The notes: generated by a model not told the origin, from the sequence alone. 64,000 nt of DNA from Ancylostoma caninum (GCA_037903475.1 JBAJFG010000046.1:1-64000); one strand, 5' to 3'; positions 37,701 through 47,637 are shown, numbered from the stretch's first letter. A program made the numbers and translations.

Positions 37701-40700
37701 CCTTCAAAAATATAATATGGTCGAGAAAAGAGATCATCACGAAGACAGCGGACATTTATAACTCCTTAACCTAATATTTCAAGTGTTATTGTGGATGAGT
37801 GGATTGAGCTTGATGGGGAAAAAGTGAGGTTCACATGTGACCTATCATACTGATTGGAGAAATGAAATTTTATGCAGATTTTTCAGGATTTGGATAGCTG
37901 GAAAATGGCTTTCTAAATCACCAACCAATCACCTTTTTTGTAGAGAATTGAGATATTCTCGCATTGGACAAATTTTAATGTGAAAGTTCTGCAGAAATAT
38001 CCGGGGTTTTGTGTTTATGATGGCTTGCCAGATTTTTCCAGAATGTATTACGCACGTAATTTATAAAATGCGCTGTGTGTTTCCGTTTTGGTGAGTATAT
38101 TGTGGTTCTTATGAGTTCGGGGAGGTTCATTTCCTGCTGCACCGACCCTCTCATCCACTTTGTTAGTCTATCCCTCCATTGATTTACTTATTTTGTCCAT
38201 TCATATAAATTGTATGGAAGGAAGAAAAGGATGACAAGCGCGAGTATTTGTTTTTATAGTTTTTTTTCTGGATCCTATCAGAACCTGATGAGGATAAGAA
38301 GGAAATGCTCCTGAACTTAGTGAGTGTATCAGCGCTGTACTCTGGGCAAAGTTAGCCAGAGTGGAAACCAACTTCCTGGAAAATATTTGTTGCACCAGAA
38401 TTTTGAAGAGGATAGATCAATTTTCCAAGTTGTTCAATGCTTCGATTAATCAGATCCTCGCTTTCTTGAATAACCTATTCCAGAAAGTACTGTCCTAACA
38501 AATCGCTATGACATTCGCGCATGACGTGTTGAATTCCCACCCCCTCCCTCCGCCTGCACCCATTTTCCTTGAAATCTGGGGAGGGGGGGGGGAGGATTGT
38601 GAGAGGTACGGCATCTGACGCATACGTCATAATGACACAGATAGTATGTAACCTATTTCCAGACCGAGGACGCTACTGCTCAACTATCTTTCCCATGCCC
38701 GGGGTCACCATTGGCATTACCCGGGGTAAACGTGCTAGCGCCACACAAATCCACCGATCCTCAACACGGCATCAACATGTTTACCCTGGGTGAGGCCAAC
38801 AATGCATCCAGACCCAAATTTACCCTTAGCCTAGCATCCGTCAACATGTTTACCCTGTTTACGCATTCATGGCGTTGTACATACCTAGTTGGCAGTGACG
38901 GAGGCGGAAAGTGGGGAGGAGGGGTAGAACGGGAAATAAGAGGTCTCCGCCACTTTGAGGGCTCGATGAAAAGTAAAAGTAATATGAATAATGTTTACCC
39001 TGTTGAATAATTCATGAAAGTTGTTAGAAAATTAAAATAAAAAATGCACTACCACAAGGTTTTCACCTGCTCTGTAAAGTACAATATTTTCAAAAATTCG
39101 GCGAGAGAGCTTTACCCAGACTCGATGACTTGACCACCTGGAAGATCATTTTTTGTTCGGCTAACAGCCCTCCATCACGCCTATCATATGAGTATACCCA
39201 GCGGTAATGATCTGCTGCGCAGGCGGTTCGGTATTTCAGCACCCTTAGAGGTCAGTACTTAGAAGGAAACATTCATTACCTCCAAGATCTCGAAGGATTA
39301 CGATAGGGTAATAGGGTCAACGTCCTTAAAGTACAGCTGATTCAGACAGTGTGATAGATGTTGTGTTGTTTGTCGTCATGTTCGGCATGGTACGGTATGG
39401 TACAGTACCATGCCAAGGTTGTTCAATGAAGCGATGAAGTGCAGATAGATGACAGCCGAATGTTTACGTAATGATTAAGTGAATTTCGGAAAAAATAGCG
39501 GTCCACAAGTTTGCAAGTGACATATTCGCCGTGGCGCTACGTGCGTGCATGCCTGCTAGGTACAAGTTTTCATGGCATGTTGCACTTTGTCGGGCGATTC
39601 GCCTGCTGCCGGCCGGCGTATTTACCAACAAGTACACATGAACGAAATGCTGTACAGTGCAAACAAATCGATGTCCATATCCACTCTCGTCGTCTGCTTC
39701 TAGCCATCGATTACTGGTTTACTTGGAGACGATGTCGAACGGTTTTTGTGATCCGAGGGGAGGTGTACTTGCTTGTCCAGGCAAAGGGTTCGCAGCTGAA
39801 ATGTTGCTGGCCAATATGGGCGCTTGTGATAGTTGGCCGCTCGTCATCGAGCAGATTCGTTACGTATTTACCCACTACTCAGTGGATCTGTTCTCGTTCG
39901 GGTTTTACTGAGGCACTGAAAAGGTGCGTGTATCCACACTATCAGATCAAGTAAGTAGTGAAAGGTATGATTACTGTACTTCTCCAGAGGAGAAAAAATA
40001 CATGGTGGCCTTGTACATGCTAGACGTACGCATGAACGTGATACCAGGTCAGTCTGCCACTATGCTACACGCCTAGTATAGCACCATGCTTCGCGGTAGC
40101 TCGTCGGCATCGATTCAGATACGTATTGATTTTGGGCGTGGCATCGCTGACGTTGCAGCAGCAGCCTTCCAGTAATCAATACGTATAGAACTCGATATAG
40201 CATGAGCACCGGTGGCGCAGTGGGCTATACTCACTCCACATATGGTGCATCTGAGGCCGCATTCATCATTGAGGTTACCCATGGTAGACTTGTGAGCTTA
40301 CCTAGTGCCTTATGTATAATAGAAAATACCCAGGGTAAACGATGAACGACGAACGAACGGTCCTCTTCCCCCCCCCCCTCTCTACCCTAAATTTACCAAC
40401 CGTTAACACGCCAACACATTTACCCTGGGTAGTCTCAGTGATGCGTCTAGCCTCTAAATTCCTCCTTTACCTGGTACATCAACATCTTACCAGTGCGTAG
40501 CGTTATCTGTACACGGCTGGTTACCCATGAGTAATTCTACCTATGGCAATGAGTTTACCCATCCTTTCAATGATGTTTCAGGATCTGAAATGTTAGGAAA
40601 CCAAAATTGACGTTCTATACAACCCAATATTACGTTGCTCTATTTCTGGATTACCATTGTGCTTACCATTGTTACTCTATTTGGTCCCTGTTCCACTGAT

Positions 40701-43700
40701 ACCACTCTAGAAGATTATCGTCTGAGTACTTTGCTTGAAATTCTGCTGTGATGCCTTAAAATCTTGGGCCCGAATGTACGAGATGGCCAATCCTTCCAAT
40801 GATGAGTCCAGGTCTTAGATATCCCACACAGAAGAAAATATCTATGACCTACCGATTAACCCATCAGTCCATGACTAAATTCTCCAGAGATCGACATTTG
40901 TCAAAAACCACCGCAAATGCTCTTTGCTCCGCATCAGCTGTCACGTAACCAAACTTTGTCCAGACTTCACCCTTCCGGTAGATGGGGGCGGACGGGCGGA
41001 GACGAAGTGTTTTGTTGTGCCGCCGACGGCGTGTGCAACAGTGCCACGGGACGGTGCTGCACTTCGGGTACACAACGCTGTGCCTCGTTGATTGCACTCG
41101 ATTGCTGGCAGACGCTGCGAATCGCGCTCGACAAGCCAGCCGCAGACGAAATAGTGGGCCCGCGACGGAGCATGTCAGTTTCAGACGAACACTCGCATGC
41201 AAAGTGCACGGCATTTGTTTGCGGCCTCGTAAACTTGTGGCCGCATCATCTGCCGCCGCCGCCGCCGCCCACCGCGACGAGGCACCACCGACGCAGGAGA
41301 ACTACATTCTGTGGGATGGGGGTCTGAGGGACGTGATTATGTCAGGTGTTGTGCTGGCGCTGGGTTACGGTGTTTTTCCTTGTTTTGGTCAACTTGCGCA
41401 CCAGAATGAGGGATATTTGGAAAAATTCTCAGACGCTAACGGGAGAATTTCAAATTCCTCACACAATCGTACAGAAAAACCGCAGCAAAAAGAGTTTTTG
41501 ATCATATGACTAATAAGGAAGAGACGTGGAGATGGTCAGTTGCGGAAGGACCGCAGCAGAAAGCCTGAACGACTGCAACAGGAATTTAAGAAGATCGCAG
41601 CAGAAAGCCAAAAGGACCCCACCTATGCCTAGGTGAAAGGAAATGCTAGCATATCACTACCTTGAAAGAATCACGACTAATTACTATTGAGTAAGGAAAG
41701 GTACTTTCGAAGCGATAAAATCCTACGATGCGCCAGCTTACATCATCGAGTATAATTGTTGTTGAGCCGAAAATGACCGATAGCTCCTCTCCTACGTATT
41801 CTCATTATTGCTGAATAGAAGGAGACAGAATTCTCTGTTTGTCTTTATTTTTCCGAAGGCGTAAATTGGAATGTTGTTGGATTGATGGCAAAAGTCAATC
41901 CAAGTTGCAGTGGCCGGTCTATTTTGCTATTATTATTGCATATTCCTAGTATGACACTCACTCGAAGAGCTTATCACTGTCCTCTCACGTGATGAATCGT
42001 TCACGGACAAGCCTAACGTTGATGAAGTGACGCAGATCAATTAGATGTATTTCGTGGGAAAATGATTATCATTCTGCGAAAATGCGCTATGAACACGGCG
42101 CTTAATAGGGTGCATTTATATTTAAGCCTTCCCTGTCTAGACTGCATCATCCCAAGAGCTCTGGAAAATCGTAATTAATCAAAACATTCCTTTTACTGAA
42201 CATAAATAGTTCTGGCCTCGGGAAGACGTATAGGCAGCTTCTAAGTTATCGAAATCCGGGAAAGAGGAAAAATGGATCATCTACGCCTACGCTGAGCCTT
42301 TAGACTGATCCTCACAACCTCCTATAGGTTGATCTGCCGTTGGTGATAATTGCGGCCACAGCCGGTGTTCATACTTTATCGCGAGGCAATGACGTCATGG
42401 TGGCTATCATGACATCTGCGACGCGACCAGTAGCGAGATCCTCGCGCCGCACAGTATTGTCATGTGATCTTGCACATTCACGTACACACACGATAGTGCG
42501 CGTCCCAGGCGTTAAGGAGTGTTTATACTTTTTCGCGACGCCATGGCGTCGCGGCGACGGCCACAACACGCGCGACGCGACGGATAGCGAAGCCGTCGCG
42601 TCGCCCCGTCGCGCCATGCTGAGCGTCGCAAATTTACGTACCCACGCAAAATCACATGCACACCTCGATTTATCGGGGATCATGGGTTTCCGCGGACTGT
42701 TTTGGACCTCGCGATACCGTTTGTAGTCTAAAATGTTTAGAGAATGTTCTCAGCGAATTTCAGTGGTGATCTCTGCGGGGACTGCAATTTTGAGCTGGGT
42801 TCCTCGCCAAGGATGTTTGTTTCCAAGATATGGAAGAAAGCGTTGCGGGTTTTTCTCATTTATTTGCATGTTCAGAGATTTTTTTCTTGCATTTGAGTTA
42901 TCAGAATGGTTTTTCTCCAATACATACACGGTCTTGCACAAAACCACGCCGGAACGTGAAAAATTATAAGAAGTGTAGGAGCGCAGGTCTATCCTACATT
43001 CACCTGTAAATCAATACCGCACTGATCGAACACTGTTCTGAAGCACCTGTACAACGATGTCTACGTAAAAGGGAAACGATTCCGATAACTCAAATTCAAA
43101 ACAAAATCTCTAGACCAATGAATAGATGTACCATGTATAACTACATTGTGTTCTTCCACAGCTCGGCTGACAAATTGTAAGTAGTAACCGCTCATAAACA
43201 GAAAACAGCATCAGATACATGAAAAGCTCACAAAATCACTACCTGAAACACTTACGACGCGTCAAAGTTCGTTCACATTCACATCTCCAACTGAATTCGT
43301 CTCATTCCATAGGTTTTGAGCCAAAACCACTCGAAAAAACTATAGAACATTGGTCAACTCCAGTCCGCAACATCAGCGAAACCATCGCGTCGTTTTTCAA
43401 GAAAAAACTATAAACAGGGCGCGATGTCGCGTCGCGATTGGAAACGCCAACTACCACATCGCGACCATTGTTTGCGCATGCATCCACTCGGAACCCATCG
43501 CATTTGAACAGTTTGTGGGGGTGCGATGGTCGCGTCGCGCCGAAGTATAAACACTCCTTTACACCAATTCCGCATATAAGGCGATTCCTGTAAAGAAAGT
43601 ATAGACACCATATGTGACATATCTGTGACATTGCGTCGCGAAGTTGCCACCAACTACCACAACGCGACAGCATGCACGTCCTCGCGGGACCAACCGCTTG

Positions 43701-45937
43701 AAAATGTAGCTTGCGCGTCTGCGGAGCGAAAAAGTATAGACAGGCATGATGCAACGGGTCGTGAATGGGATCTGGGCGTGACATCATCGTTTCGTGCAGC
43801 TTTTCACTCATTCACTTGGACAAGTGGTAGTGCAGGTTGACATTATACAGCGTGTGCTTTGGATAGCTTCCTGGCGCATCCCTGCCATCTATTTAGTAAT
43901 TTCCTTACTTCTTAGTAATAATTTTGCTCAATATACTGTAATTTGCATTTCCTGTAAATTCTCCAAATAGAATGCACTCACAGAGTACGTTCTCTGTGAC
44001 ATTGTGCTGGTTCATGCATGGTACGAGAGAAAGAGCATTGTACGGACTTCATGCATGGTACGAGAGAAAGAGCATTGTACGGACTACAAACCTTCGTGAG
44101 CACTTGAACCCATCCGTCATCTGACGTGTTGTCGACAACAATGATAGCATTGTACCCTGTGGGCAGCGTGTGTTTTACTACAATGGCGTATATTGTGCAT
44201 TTGTGCTCTAATTAGGTATTTGCCACGTCGAGTTCAGTGTATTTCAGTACGGTAGTGGTTGTTCACTGAGTTTGTGAACTATGACTGCTGTGGAAAATAA
44301 GCGATGGGGAATTGCTGACTGCTGAGTGAAGACGCTTTTCAGAATTTCCATAGCCCTAGATCCCGACTTGAATGGTCACGACTCGCATGTTGTGCTACAC
44401 CTCAATATCGATCGAAAGATGGCGATGAGACGCGTGGATGCGCAGACAATCAGAGCGTCGCGACATAGTGAGGCAGTGCGGCAGGATTTCAAAATTTCAA
44501 TAGATTATAGTGAATGAGCCCTAGATCCGGAAGTTCACCCAGTCAAAGCAAACCCGTTTGAATTTTTCAAATGCCATGTCTATTTAACAATCGTTAACTA
44601 TTATGTTCCACATCCATAGACCACGTGTAGCAGGAACTGCATGTGACTACCCAGTAGTCATCCAAAAATGTGTAGACAACCCATGTACAAATAAATATGC
44701 GTACGGACGGAGAGGTAGTGATAAAAATACATGAATGTGACGACCAACGACCACGTGGTGCCGCCTCATATGTTATGCGTAAAGTGCAACGCGCAACGCG
44801 ATACGCAGCGACGATCGCTGTGTTCTGTTTATTCTGGCCGAAATGGCAGTGTTTTGTTGAGAGGGAGGGGTTGGCATTTTTACGCCAACGCTCGCACATC
44901 TGACGTGAAGGGGCGCCACATTTTGGTTTTCGGTCAAAATTTTGGCTTCAGGTCATTTTATGTAGTAGCTTGATCACTCCTAGTGGGTACCATGTCGTTC
45001 TCACTCCAGTAACGTCCCATGACGTTCTGGCCCGTTTCTCTACGCGCCACTTGATTTTATCGGCTGCTAACGCTATGTGTACGTTTATTGAGCTTTTCTT
45101 CCACGTTCCGGCGATGTCTAAGCTCGTAAACTCGTACATACTAACTTTGACAATTAACATTTCACATAACTTGTCAATGCTGACTGTGAACGCGACCGGT
45201 CTCGTTTCCTATATTTATTTTTCTTCAGAAACGCAGTCATTCATTCATTCATTCAACACACGCCTTTATTTGTCAATTTATCTGAAAACTCTAGCTGCTT
45301 CATGAAAACAAAGTAACTAACCAATACTGATCCATCAAAAAAAAAACTTGAAAGAAAAGCATGAAACTGGCAAACAGTACCGGCCAATCACTCTTGCATC
45401 TGGTCTGCCGCGCCGCACCACCTATGCGATGCGGCAGACCAGCTGGGTGCTGTGCTTGTATTCCTAATGTTTTGCTCACTCATCCAGTTGTAGGCATCTC
45501 GAAATGAAGACAAAGACACGAGGAAAATGGTTTAAAACGCTCCGTATGACGTGCGGCCAAGTACACCGGACGGGGGGTGGAAACATATTATTTTCTTGGA
45601 AATATGTCCAACATCGTCTTTTGTGGAGACATTCACTTCTTAGAAAGTTATTTTATGAGATGTTCATATTTGGAAATAGGTCCGAGTCAAGGGGCAAAAT
45701 CTGCTGTTTTATCGAAATTTTGCACTTCTGCTGTCCTTCAATCCATATGACGCTATCTTACGACTAATGTTAGTCTTTAGGCAGGTGGCGGCTGATGTAC
45801 TACGTATCGTTCTGACACGAGTGGAACAAGAAGCAGACATAGCGATAGTACAAGGCGAGGTCTCGCATGAGGTGAAAGAGCCACGTCGAAGGCACATCGA
45901 TCAGTCGCGGAATACAGCTGTTTGTTCCATACAGTGA
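19739..45937 (+). CDS. rab-28: Ras-related GTPase RAB28, complete, six exons over 26.2 kb
   Basis: A small GTPase that cycles between GDP and GTP forms on membranes; animal RAB28 is associated with cilia and photoreceptor outer segments. Exons: 19739-19786, 22498-22584, 25393-25458, 26331-26495, 31748-31899, 45781-45937. These join in phase to 224 residues (human RAB28 is about 221). Motifs: P-loop GDGSSGKTS (21-29), RAB28-type switch I TLGLDFF (46-52), WDIGGQ with catalytic Gln74, NKVD (131-134), SAK (161-163), and C-terminal CSIQ, a CaaX farnesylation box rather than the double-Cys tail of most Rabs. The start MSDEDAETAAEEVVLK aligns with human MSDSEEE. The last intron is 13.9 kb. No catalytic residue is missing. 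Confidence 0.96.
22498..22584 (+). CDS. rab-28: rab-28 exon 2 (P-loop)
   Basis: The acceptor AATTTTTCAG ends at 22497 and the donor CAA/GTACGT follows 22584. It encodes IVVCGDGSSGKTSLCQRFV and DTFERSYHQ, containing the nucleotide-binding G1 motif. Confidence 0.96.
23030..23730. other. CpG-rich island in rab-28 intron 2
   Basis: A GC-rich block within AT-rich intron, with CATCCATCCATC and CGACGACGACGA microrepeats near 23560-23590 and CAGCAGCAGCAG near 23683. No protein match. It may be regulatory or an old insertion. Confidence 0.35.
23900..24075. repeat. Palindromic dispersed repeat, copy D
   Basis: Inverted relative to copy C. It includes TATATAGCAGCTGGGTATAG, ATGGGTAAACATGTTGATG and GTTTACCATGGGTAATCTCA followed by a GATACATC end. 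GTAAACA lies at 23987. Confidence 0.8.
25393..25458 (+). CDS. rab-28: rab-28 exon 3 (switch I)
   Basis: A 22-codon exon behind TATTTTAAG with the donor CAG/GTAAGT. It encodes TLGLDFFSKRISLPGDVQVL plus MQ. The GLDFF effector segment is characteristic of RAB28. Confidence 0.95.
25680..26100 (+). repeat. Degenerate minisatellite in rab-28 intron 3
   Basis: Diverged tandem units built from GATGCTGCCGTTGCACCGTG and TGTACTGTG plus GGAGTTGCGA words, repeated at irregular 25-45-bp spacing. The open frame across it (Cys, Ala and Val rich) is a repeat artefact. Confidence 0.65.
26331..26495 (+). CDS. rab-28: rab-28 exon 4 (WDIGGQ, switch II)
   Basis: The acceptor TGTTCCAG ends at 26330 and the donor AAG/GTACGT follows 26495; 55 codons, phase 0. 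It encodes VWDIGGQSIAGEMIDKYIYG and YDVTNLNSFDNCQDWLNVI. The catalytic Gln is retained. Confidence 0.97.
29395..29760. other. CpG-rich island in rab-28 intron 4
   Basis: A GC-rich block containing GATGGTGGTGGTGGTG, a GCGCGCGCGC stretch and several GTTTAC and GTCGTCG words, flanked by AT-rich intron. The open frame 29476-29760 has no recognisable domain and is not called. Confidence 0.35.
31748..31899 (+). CDS. rab-28: rab-28 exon 5 (guanine specificity)
   Basis: The acceptor ATTTTCAG ends at 31747; the donor AG/GTGAGA follows 31899 and leaves phase 2. It encodes PPQIVLVGNKVDEERL and FYVSAKTGDSVTMMF. If the donor is not used, the next codons are AGG then TGA, so retention truncates the protein at residue 173. 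Confidence 0.97.
32160..32860 (+). other. Pyrimidine-rich tract with ATTC microsatellite
   Basis: For about 700 bases the plus strand is dominated by T and C, ending in CATTCATTCATTCATT repeats near 32745-32795. It begins about 260 bp after exon 5. The open frames in it encode only Phe, Leu and Ser runs. Confidence 0.6.
33640..33720 (-). other. tRNA-like A-box fragment
   Basis: On the minus strand CACAGCTCAGTGGTAGTC resembles a tRNA D arm with a pol III A box. No matching cloverleaf can be drawn. It is probably a SINE head or pseudogene. Confidence 0.25.
34456..34567. repeat. Palindromic dispersed repeat, copy E
   Basis: GATGCATTATGAAGATTACC opens it and GGGTAATCTCATAGATGCAT closes it, as inverted ends. 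It contains GTAAACA at 34484 and a GCGTTTACCCTGGG arm. Confidence 0.85.
35412..35563 (+). repeat. Two-copy 76-bp tandem duplication
   Basis: The unit starts AAGGAACAG(G/A)TGTC and ends CTACATATT. Copy 1 is 35412-35487 and copy 2 is 35488-35563, with about eight to ten substitutions between them. It lies in the rab-28 last intron. Confidence 0.85.
36265..36377. repeat. Palindromic dispersed repeat, copy F
   Basis: GGCCTTGATGCGTCATTGAG at the left and CTTAATCATGCATGCGGCC at the right form the inverted ends. The core has GTTAACGACGGGTAAATTTG. It abuts copy G. Confidence 0.85.
36378..36495. repeat. Palindromic dispersed repeat, copy G
   Basis: A more diverged copy directly following F: CATCACTGAAATCACCCAGG opens and CCTGGGTAATTTCAATGATG closes. 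Two copies side by side suggest tandem or nested insertion. Confidence 0.75.
37455..37530 (+). other. tRNA-Ser/Leu-like fragment
   Basis: GTGTGGCCGAATGGCGAAGC resembles the D arm of Ser or Leu tRNAs. No good B box or stems follow. A pseudogene or SINE head is more likely than a gene. Confidence 0.25.
38705..39005. repeat. Palindromic dispersed repeat, copy H (expanded)
   Basis: Multiple arms in one copy: GGCATTACCCGGGGTAAACG, two CAACATGTTTACCCTG words near 38774 and 38843, and a further ATGTTTACCCTGTTGAAT at 38991. Exact TGTTTAC occurs at 38778, 38847, 38856 and 38992. Confidence 0.75.
39510..39960. other. CpG-rich island in the last rab-28 intron
   Basis: A GC-richer block with GTGCGTGCATGC and GCCGGCCGGCG words. 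A 10-bp-arm hairpin (GGCATGGTAC / GTACCATGCC) lies just upstream at 39384-39414. No protein domain is recognisable. Confidence 0.3.
40240..40560. repeat. Palindromic dispersed repeat, copy I (compound)
   Basis: CATCATTGAGGTTACCCATG begins it; an internal ATACCCAGGGTAAACG and the closing arm ACACATTTACCCTGGGTAGT follow, with a C-rich run at about 40370-40380. The adjacent GGTGGCGCAGTGGGCTATAC at 40211 is tRNA A-box-like. Confidence 0.7.
40960..41340. other. CpG-rich island in the last rab-28 intron
   Basis: A GC-rich block with a GCCGCCGCCGCCGCC run near 41252-41270. Overlapping open frames exist on both strands, none with a known domain, so they are attributed to base composition. Confidence 0.35.
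42360..42640. repeat. CG-rich hairpin cluster with TATACTTTTTCGCG boxes
   Basis: It contains a perfect 18-bp palindrome at 42535-42552 (GCGACGCCATGGCGTCGC) and a perfect 12-bp-arm, 9-base-loop hairpin (42572-42583 with 42593-42604). GTTTATACTTTTTCGCG precedes the palindrome, and a CATACTTTATCGCG variant lies near 42369. Long open frames on both strands follow from the symmetry. Confidence 0.65.
43395..43760 (-). repeat. Tandem pair of CG-rich repeat units
   Basis: Read on the minus strand, two units each begin GT(C/T)TATACTT, run through GATGTGGTAGTTGG-like or GTTGTGGTAGTTGG sequence and GCGACGC words, and end near GTNTATA. The first overlaps AGGAGTGTTTATACTT also found at 42523 on the plus strand, tying the two clusters into one family. 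Confidence 0.6.
44011..44084 (+). repeat. Exact 37-bp tandem duplication
   Basis: Two identical copies (44011-44047 and 44048-44084) of a unit starting TTCATGCATGGTACGAGAG and ending CATTGTACGGAC. The perfect identity suggests a recent event or an assembly artefact. Confidence 0.92.
45781..45937 (+). CDS. rab-28: rab-28 exon 6 (helix 5 and CaaX tail)
   Basis: The acceptor GTCTTTAG ends at 45780. It completes Arg173 and encodes QVAADVLRIVLTRVEQEAD through to AVCSIQ, then TGA at 45935. The final Cys-Ser-Ile-Gln is a CaaX box. The match to human KVAAEILGIKL supports this distant exon. Confidence 0.93.
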
Positions 45938-46256
45938 TCTATTCATATTTCTAAACATTCGTGCAAAATTTGTGCCATAACTGATTTGCTTGAGTATGGT
46001 TGACTATAATTTTGCTGTTAATAGCTGCCTAAACTTTAACTCAAATATACGACAGCATATAATAAGAAACGCATTTGGTGGCGGAGGTTATTACGACAGG
46101 GAGGATATGATCCGAGTATGAAGACTTCAAAAATAGAATAACGGATCTATGCTGTATAAGCATATCAAGTGAATGCGCTCCTTTAAGCGTAATCAAAACT
46201 TTGTGTAGTGCACTCAGATATAGACCACTCCTCCTACGTGAATATGGACCGAATAA

Positions 46257-47520
46257 TTTATTTATTTATTCATACAGCGTGGTAATTCACAATGTGACCC
46301 TTCATACAGAAGGTAAAGAGAGAAAAGAACCCCAGAGAAATTTTGACAGGCTCGAATAGGTAAAAAGACAGTAGATCTGAAGAGCAGAAAGCGTGAGCTA
46401 ATTACGTCTATCAAACCACAGCTGCTCCCACAAACAGAGCGGTTGTTGCTGTGCCCGAATTGTCTCTTAAACCTGAACATTATGTGGGTGGGTCCAAGTG
46501 AGACACGATCGTAGGCACTGCATCTGTTGGTTCCTCACAGCACCATCACCTTCTTGTCTCACGTTCCGCCGTATAGTAAATGAGTAAGATGAGTCAGAGA
46601 GTCGAACCTGCGAAGACCTCTCTGTGGCCGAAGAACACTTTAACATAGGTATGAACTGCAGATCAAAGAACATAAGCATTTCATGAAATGATGTGTGCAT
46701 CTCCTTCGTAGAATGTGGTATGTATCTGTTGCTAAATTCCAAGATTAGAAGCGTCATCATTCTTCTGCAATAATAATCTTAGTTCCTTATTCGTCAAAAT
46801 TTTTTTAACAGAATATTTCCCTTTAAAAAAATCAAGCGGAAGCAGTTTTGCAATATTACTTGCTCTTATGAAATATGAGCGTAACTGTCTTTCAGTTTTT
46901 ACGATTACTGGCACGTGTAAACTGAAGTTACCAAGTCTTCCTCGACATGGTTTCACAACGAAGTAATTAGAAAAGCGAAGAGTTAGTCCATTCCATATCT
47001 TCCACAAGTAGAAAAGATCCAGTGCCTTTCTTCTCAAGCGAAGGTTTTCTAGGCCTAATTTGCGCAAGCGGTCTCCGTAATTCATTGAAACTGTAATGGT
47101 TCTTTCTGAGAAACATCTCCGGCAAATGATTCGAGTGAAGGTTTTTTGAACACTTTCAACGAGGCTGATTTTGTTCGCTTGGTAAGGACTCCAAATTACT
47201 GAATTGTATTCTAGTATTGGTAGAACATACAGCTTGAAAAATTTGCAGTGTAGCATGAGAAAATTGTTTTTGAAAATTTTTAGTAGACGAAACATGACAA
47301 CCCTAGCTTTTATAACAATTTCTTTGATGTGCTTATCAAAAAAAAAGTTTGTTGTCGTAGATTATTCCCAAGTCTTTAATGTTACTGCATTCAGTAATTT
47401 GGATGTCTGAATTCAACCAGTACGGCACCTTTGGGTTGCTCGACCAAGGTGCATTACATGTGTTTTCGACAAAGATATAGTCAGCTGCCATACATGCATA
47501 TAAGTCATGCATAATGATGA
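46257..47520 (-). mobile_element. 5'-truncated CR1-like non-LTR retrotransposon
   Basis: The minus strand encodes the C-terminal part of a non-LTR reverse transcriptase: SNIKDLGIIYDNKLFF, then (other frame) MFRLLKIFKNN, YVLPILEYNSVIWSPYQ, LVESVQKTFTRI and LENLRLRRKALDLFYLWKIW. This is the thumb and post-RT region typical of CR1/Jockey-type elements. The frame breaks at a nine-base A run (47338-47346 on the plus strand), one base off. The catalytic FADD block and endonuclease are absent, so the element is 5'-truncated. The 3' end is a TGAATAAATAAATAAA tail (46257-46271), as expected for reverse-transcribed insertion. It lies 320 bp past the rab-28 stop and abuts the RTE element. Its exact 5' limit is uncertain. 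Confidence 0.85.
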
Positions 47521-47533
47521 TATAATGATGTAC

Positions 47534-47534
<1 letters not shown>

Positions 47535-47589
<55 letters not shown>
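47535..47589. repeat. TA microsatellite at the 3' end of the RTE element
   Basis: About 50 bp of uninterrupted TA repeat, immediately downstream (minus strand) of the RTE 3' end. Confidence 0.9.
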
Positions 47590-47590
<1 letters not shown>

Positions 47591-47637
47591 TTACTTTGAT
47601 ACTTTGATGGTCCATCTTCACTGCTGGGTTGGTCTTC

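Larger units (their letters stand above)
31900..45780 (+). other. 13.9-kb last intron of rab-28
   Basis: No nested gene was recognised on either strand. It contains a pyrimidine-rich tract (32160-32860), palindromic-family copies E to I, a 76-bp tandem duplication, a 37-bp exact tandem duplication, CpG-rich islands near 39510-39960, 40960-41340 and 44700-45160, CG-rich hairpin clusters (42360-42640; 43395-43760) and tRNA-like fragments near 33690, 37475 and 40210. Confidence 0.8.

Noticed and set aside
40982..41509. 175-residue plus-strand open frame
   Set aside because: The CpG-rich island gives open frames in several phases; no motif is recognisable.
42340..42726. 128-residue and 104-residue opposing open frames
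   Set aside because: They follow from CG-rich palindromes; no domain and no splice support.
43302..43811. 169-residue minus-strand open frame
   Set aside because: It spans two repeat units with similar internal text; low-complexity His, Cys and Arg content; judged repeat DNA.
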